Assembly: GCA_903910245.1 (NCBI GenBank)
Contig: CAIVYX010000383.1
Span: forward strand, 1 to 7,002
Reading direction: 5' to 3'
Length of the DNA stretch: 7,002 nt
Source of the DNA: an uncultured Opitutia bacterium
GTDB lineage: Bacteria; Verrucomicrobiota; Verrucomicrobiia; Opitutales; UBA953
A program made the translations under genes and the position numbers. This document shows positions 5,882 through 7,002 of the stretch, in pieces. Under the pieces are notes generated by a model, which saw only the letters and a list, made by a program, of their open reading frames with translations, did no database searches and was not told the origin of the DNA. Within the stretch, counting starts at the first letter, position 1; every line of letters begins with the position of its first letter.

Positions 5882-5927
5882 CTAAAACCACCTTTGCACT
5901 TTTGCACCATTTTACTTCATTCCCCCC

Positions 5928-7002
5928 ATGCTCCGCTTCACCTCCTCCCTGCTCCTCGCTTCCCTCTCCCTCACCGCCGCTGAGTCCGTCCCTGACCGCA
6001 TCGCGGTGGTGACGAACACCCCCGGTCTGGTGGCGTTCTGGGATTTCACCAAGCGCGAGGCCCCAGGGAAGCGCTTCACGGCCCATGTGCCCGCCGGCGC
6101 GAAGAACGACTACGCCCTCGACGCGGGTAATTACATCAAGGACCTCTGGAACGCCGGCCCCTCCGCCAGTTACGCCGACTTCCCGATGCTCGGCGCCGGC
6201 CCTTTCGGTCAGGCGATCCGCATCAAGGCCGAGACCAATCCGGACTTCCGCCCCCTGCTCTTCGTCCCCCGTGCCCGCCTGCATGACTCGCCGCTCGACA
6301 TCAAGGGCGCCGGCAAGGCCGTCACGGTCGTCGTCTGGGCCATCCGTGAAAGCGGCAACCACGCGCTCGCCGGCATCTGGCACGAAGGCACCGACCTGAA
6401 GGAGAAGACCACCGAGTCGATCGCCAAGGTCGAACGCGGCCAGCGCCAATACGCCCTCTTCGCCGGCCTGAACAAGGAAGGCGCCGCCTGCGGCCACGTC
6501 TCCGAGAACGGCGCGAGCTCCTTCACGAACAAGTATGCGTTGCATAAGTGCAACTCCGCCGAGACTTCGCCGAAGGTGCCAGCCGACGCCGCGCCCGAGG
6601 TGCTGGCAAAGTCTTGGCAGACTTTCGCGATGACCTTCGACAGCAAGACGCAGCTGCTCACCGGCTGGCTCAACGGCCAGAGCGGTGACCGCTGGCTGGA
6701 CAACCCGCAGAAGGACCGACTCCTCTCCTACGCCGCCAACGCATGGCTCCAGGGCCGCCTCGCCAAGATCCCCGGACTGCAGGAAGGCGAAGACCCGAAT
6801 TTCCCGGCCGACCAATATTACAACCCGCCGGAAGATAAGCCGGTCAAGGTGACCGTGCTCAGCGAGAAGGAAGCCGAGCGCGTCGAACTTCGCGAATACG
6901 CCTACACCAAGGTCAAGGTCACCCTCCTCGCGGGACAGGAGACCGAACGCGAACTCGTGTCCCTGCGTCTCAATCCTTGGTGGTATCCGCACGGCATCTA
7001 CG
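5928..7002 (+). CDS. Exported LamG-like (concanavalin-type) domain protein, 3' end outside window
   Basis: An ATG opens 358 codons with no stop before the window edge. The first 18 residues (MLRFTSSLLLASLSLTAA) are a short signal peptide. The following region looks like a LamG/concanavalin-type jelly roll: GLVAFWDF at 33-40, a GPFGQAIRIK strand near 88-98, TVVVWAI near 133-139, LAGIW, a long insert with two cysteines, then WQTFAMTFDSKTQLLTGWLNG with WLNG at 247-250. After about residue 280 a new region starts (VKVTVLSEKEAERVELREYAY) and continues off the edge. LamG-like modules usually bind carbohydrates or protein surfaces; the ligand here is unknown. The antisense strand also has a long open frame (5817-6992), but it lacks a signal peptide or family features and is judged spurious. 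The start is chosen from the signal peptide; the leader is C-rich with no Shine-Dalgarno. Confidence 0.85.
   Translation, partial: MLRFTSSLLLASLSLTAAESVPDRIAVVTNTPGLVAFWDFTKREAPGKRFTAHVPAGAKNDYALDAGNYIKDLWNAGPSASYADFPMLGAGPFGQAIRIKAETNPDFRPLLFVPRARLHDSPLDIKGAGKAVTVVVWAIRESGNHALAGIWHEGTDLKEKTTESIAKVERGQRQYALFAGLNKEGAACGHVSENGASSFTNKYALHKCNSAETSPKVPADAAPEVLAKSWQTFAMTFDSKTQLLTGWLNGQSGDRWLDNPQKDRLLSYAANAWLQGRLAKIPGLQEGEDPNFPADQYYNPPEDKPVKVTVLSEKEAERVELREYAYTKVKVTLLAGQETERELVSLRLNPWWYPHGIY

Larger units (their letters stand above)
5613..5927. other. 315-bp intergenic block without a gene
   Basis: This gap contains, in order, the heptamer array, the inverted REP pair, a small CCGG-TTT-CCGG palindrome (5820-5830), the hexamer array, the TTTGCAC duplication and a pyrimidine-rich leader ending in CCCCCC just before the ATG at 5928. 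No convincing terminator with a T-run follows the upstream stop and no clear -35/-10 pair is visible, so the promoter of the downstream gene cannot be placed. Confidence 0.7.

Noticed and set aside
5817..6992. Long antisense open frame (391 codons) over the LamG-like gene
   Set aside because: It has no signal peptide or recognisable family features, its N-terminus is arbitrary, and the + strand carries a clear signal peptide and LamG-like motifs. High-GC genes commonly leave their antisense strand open.

Overview
The window reads as a piece of a high-GC genome from the Planctomycetota/Verrucomicrobiota (PVC) group, with a lean towards Verrucomicrobiota. The grounds are gene content (a DUF1501 protein, a 'planctomycete cytochrome c' DUF1587/1595/1592/1588/1585 protein, a secreted Asp-box sialidase-like protein and a LamG-like exported protein), strong G/C preference at third codon positions, and the lack of Shine-Dalgarno sequences at all four visible starts. 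The lineage is inferred from family distribution, not from a marker gene.

Layout, all genes on the + strand: 2-229 is the C-terminal end of a DUF1501 protein. 230-441 is an intergenic repeat block. 442-1614 is a secreted BNR/Asp-box sialidase-family protein. 1615-1886 holds a three-unit REP cluster and a strong leader hairpin. 1887-4337 is a large exported two-haem cytochrome-like protein, followed after 21 bp by 4359-5612, an exported protein of unknown function; these two probably form an operon. 5613-5927 is another repeat block. 5928 to the window end is the open 5' part of an exported LamG-like protein that runs off the edge.

All four proteins whose N-termini are visible have signal peptides, so the segment encodes an envelope or secreted set. 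In PVC bacteria such proteins sit in clusters linked to breakdown of complex, often sulfated or sialylated, polysaccharides; that role is inference here. The cytochrome-like protein and its unknown neighbour are the most tightly linked pair.

The most striking content lies between the genes. Each of the three longer gaps carries REP-like units: a GGTAGG foot placed directly 5' of a roughly 19-23 nt hairpin. I count six such units (one, three and two per gap). In the last gap two inverted units have 9-bp stems that differ at three positions, each compensated on the other arm, which is good evidence that the folded single strand is what is conserved. Two gaps also contain degenerate arrays with an exact 7-nt period (consensus GTTCTTR), and the last gap has a 6-nt-period array (consensus CTRGCC). 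The GTAG-plus-hairpin geometry is that of REP sequences mobilised by RAYT (TnpA-REP) Y1 transposases; no such transposase gene is in the window.
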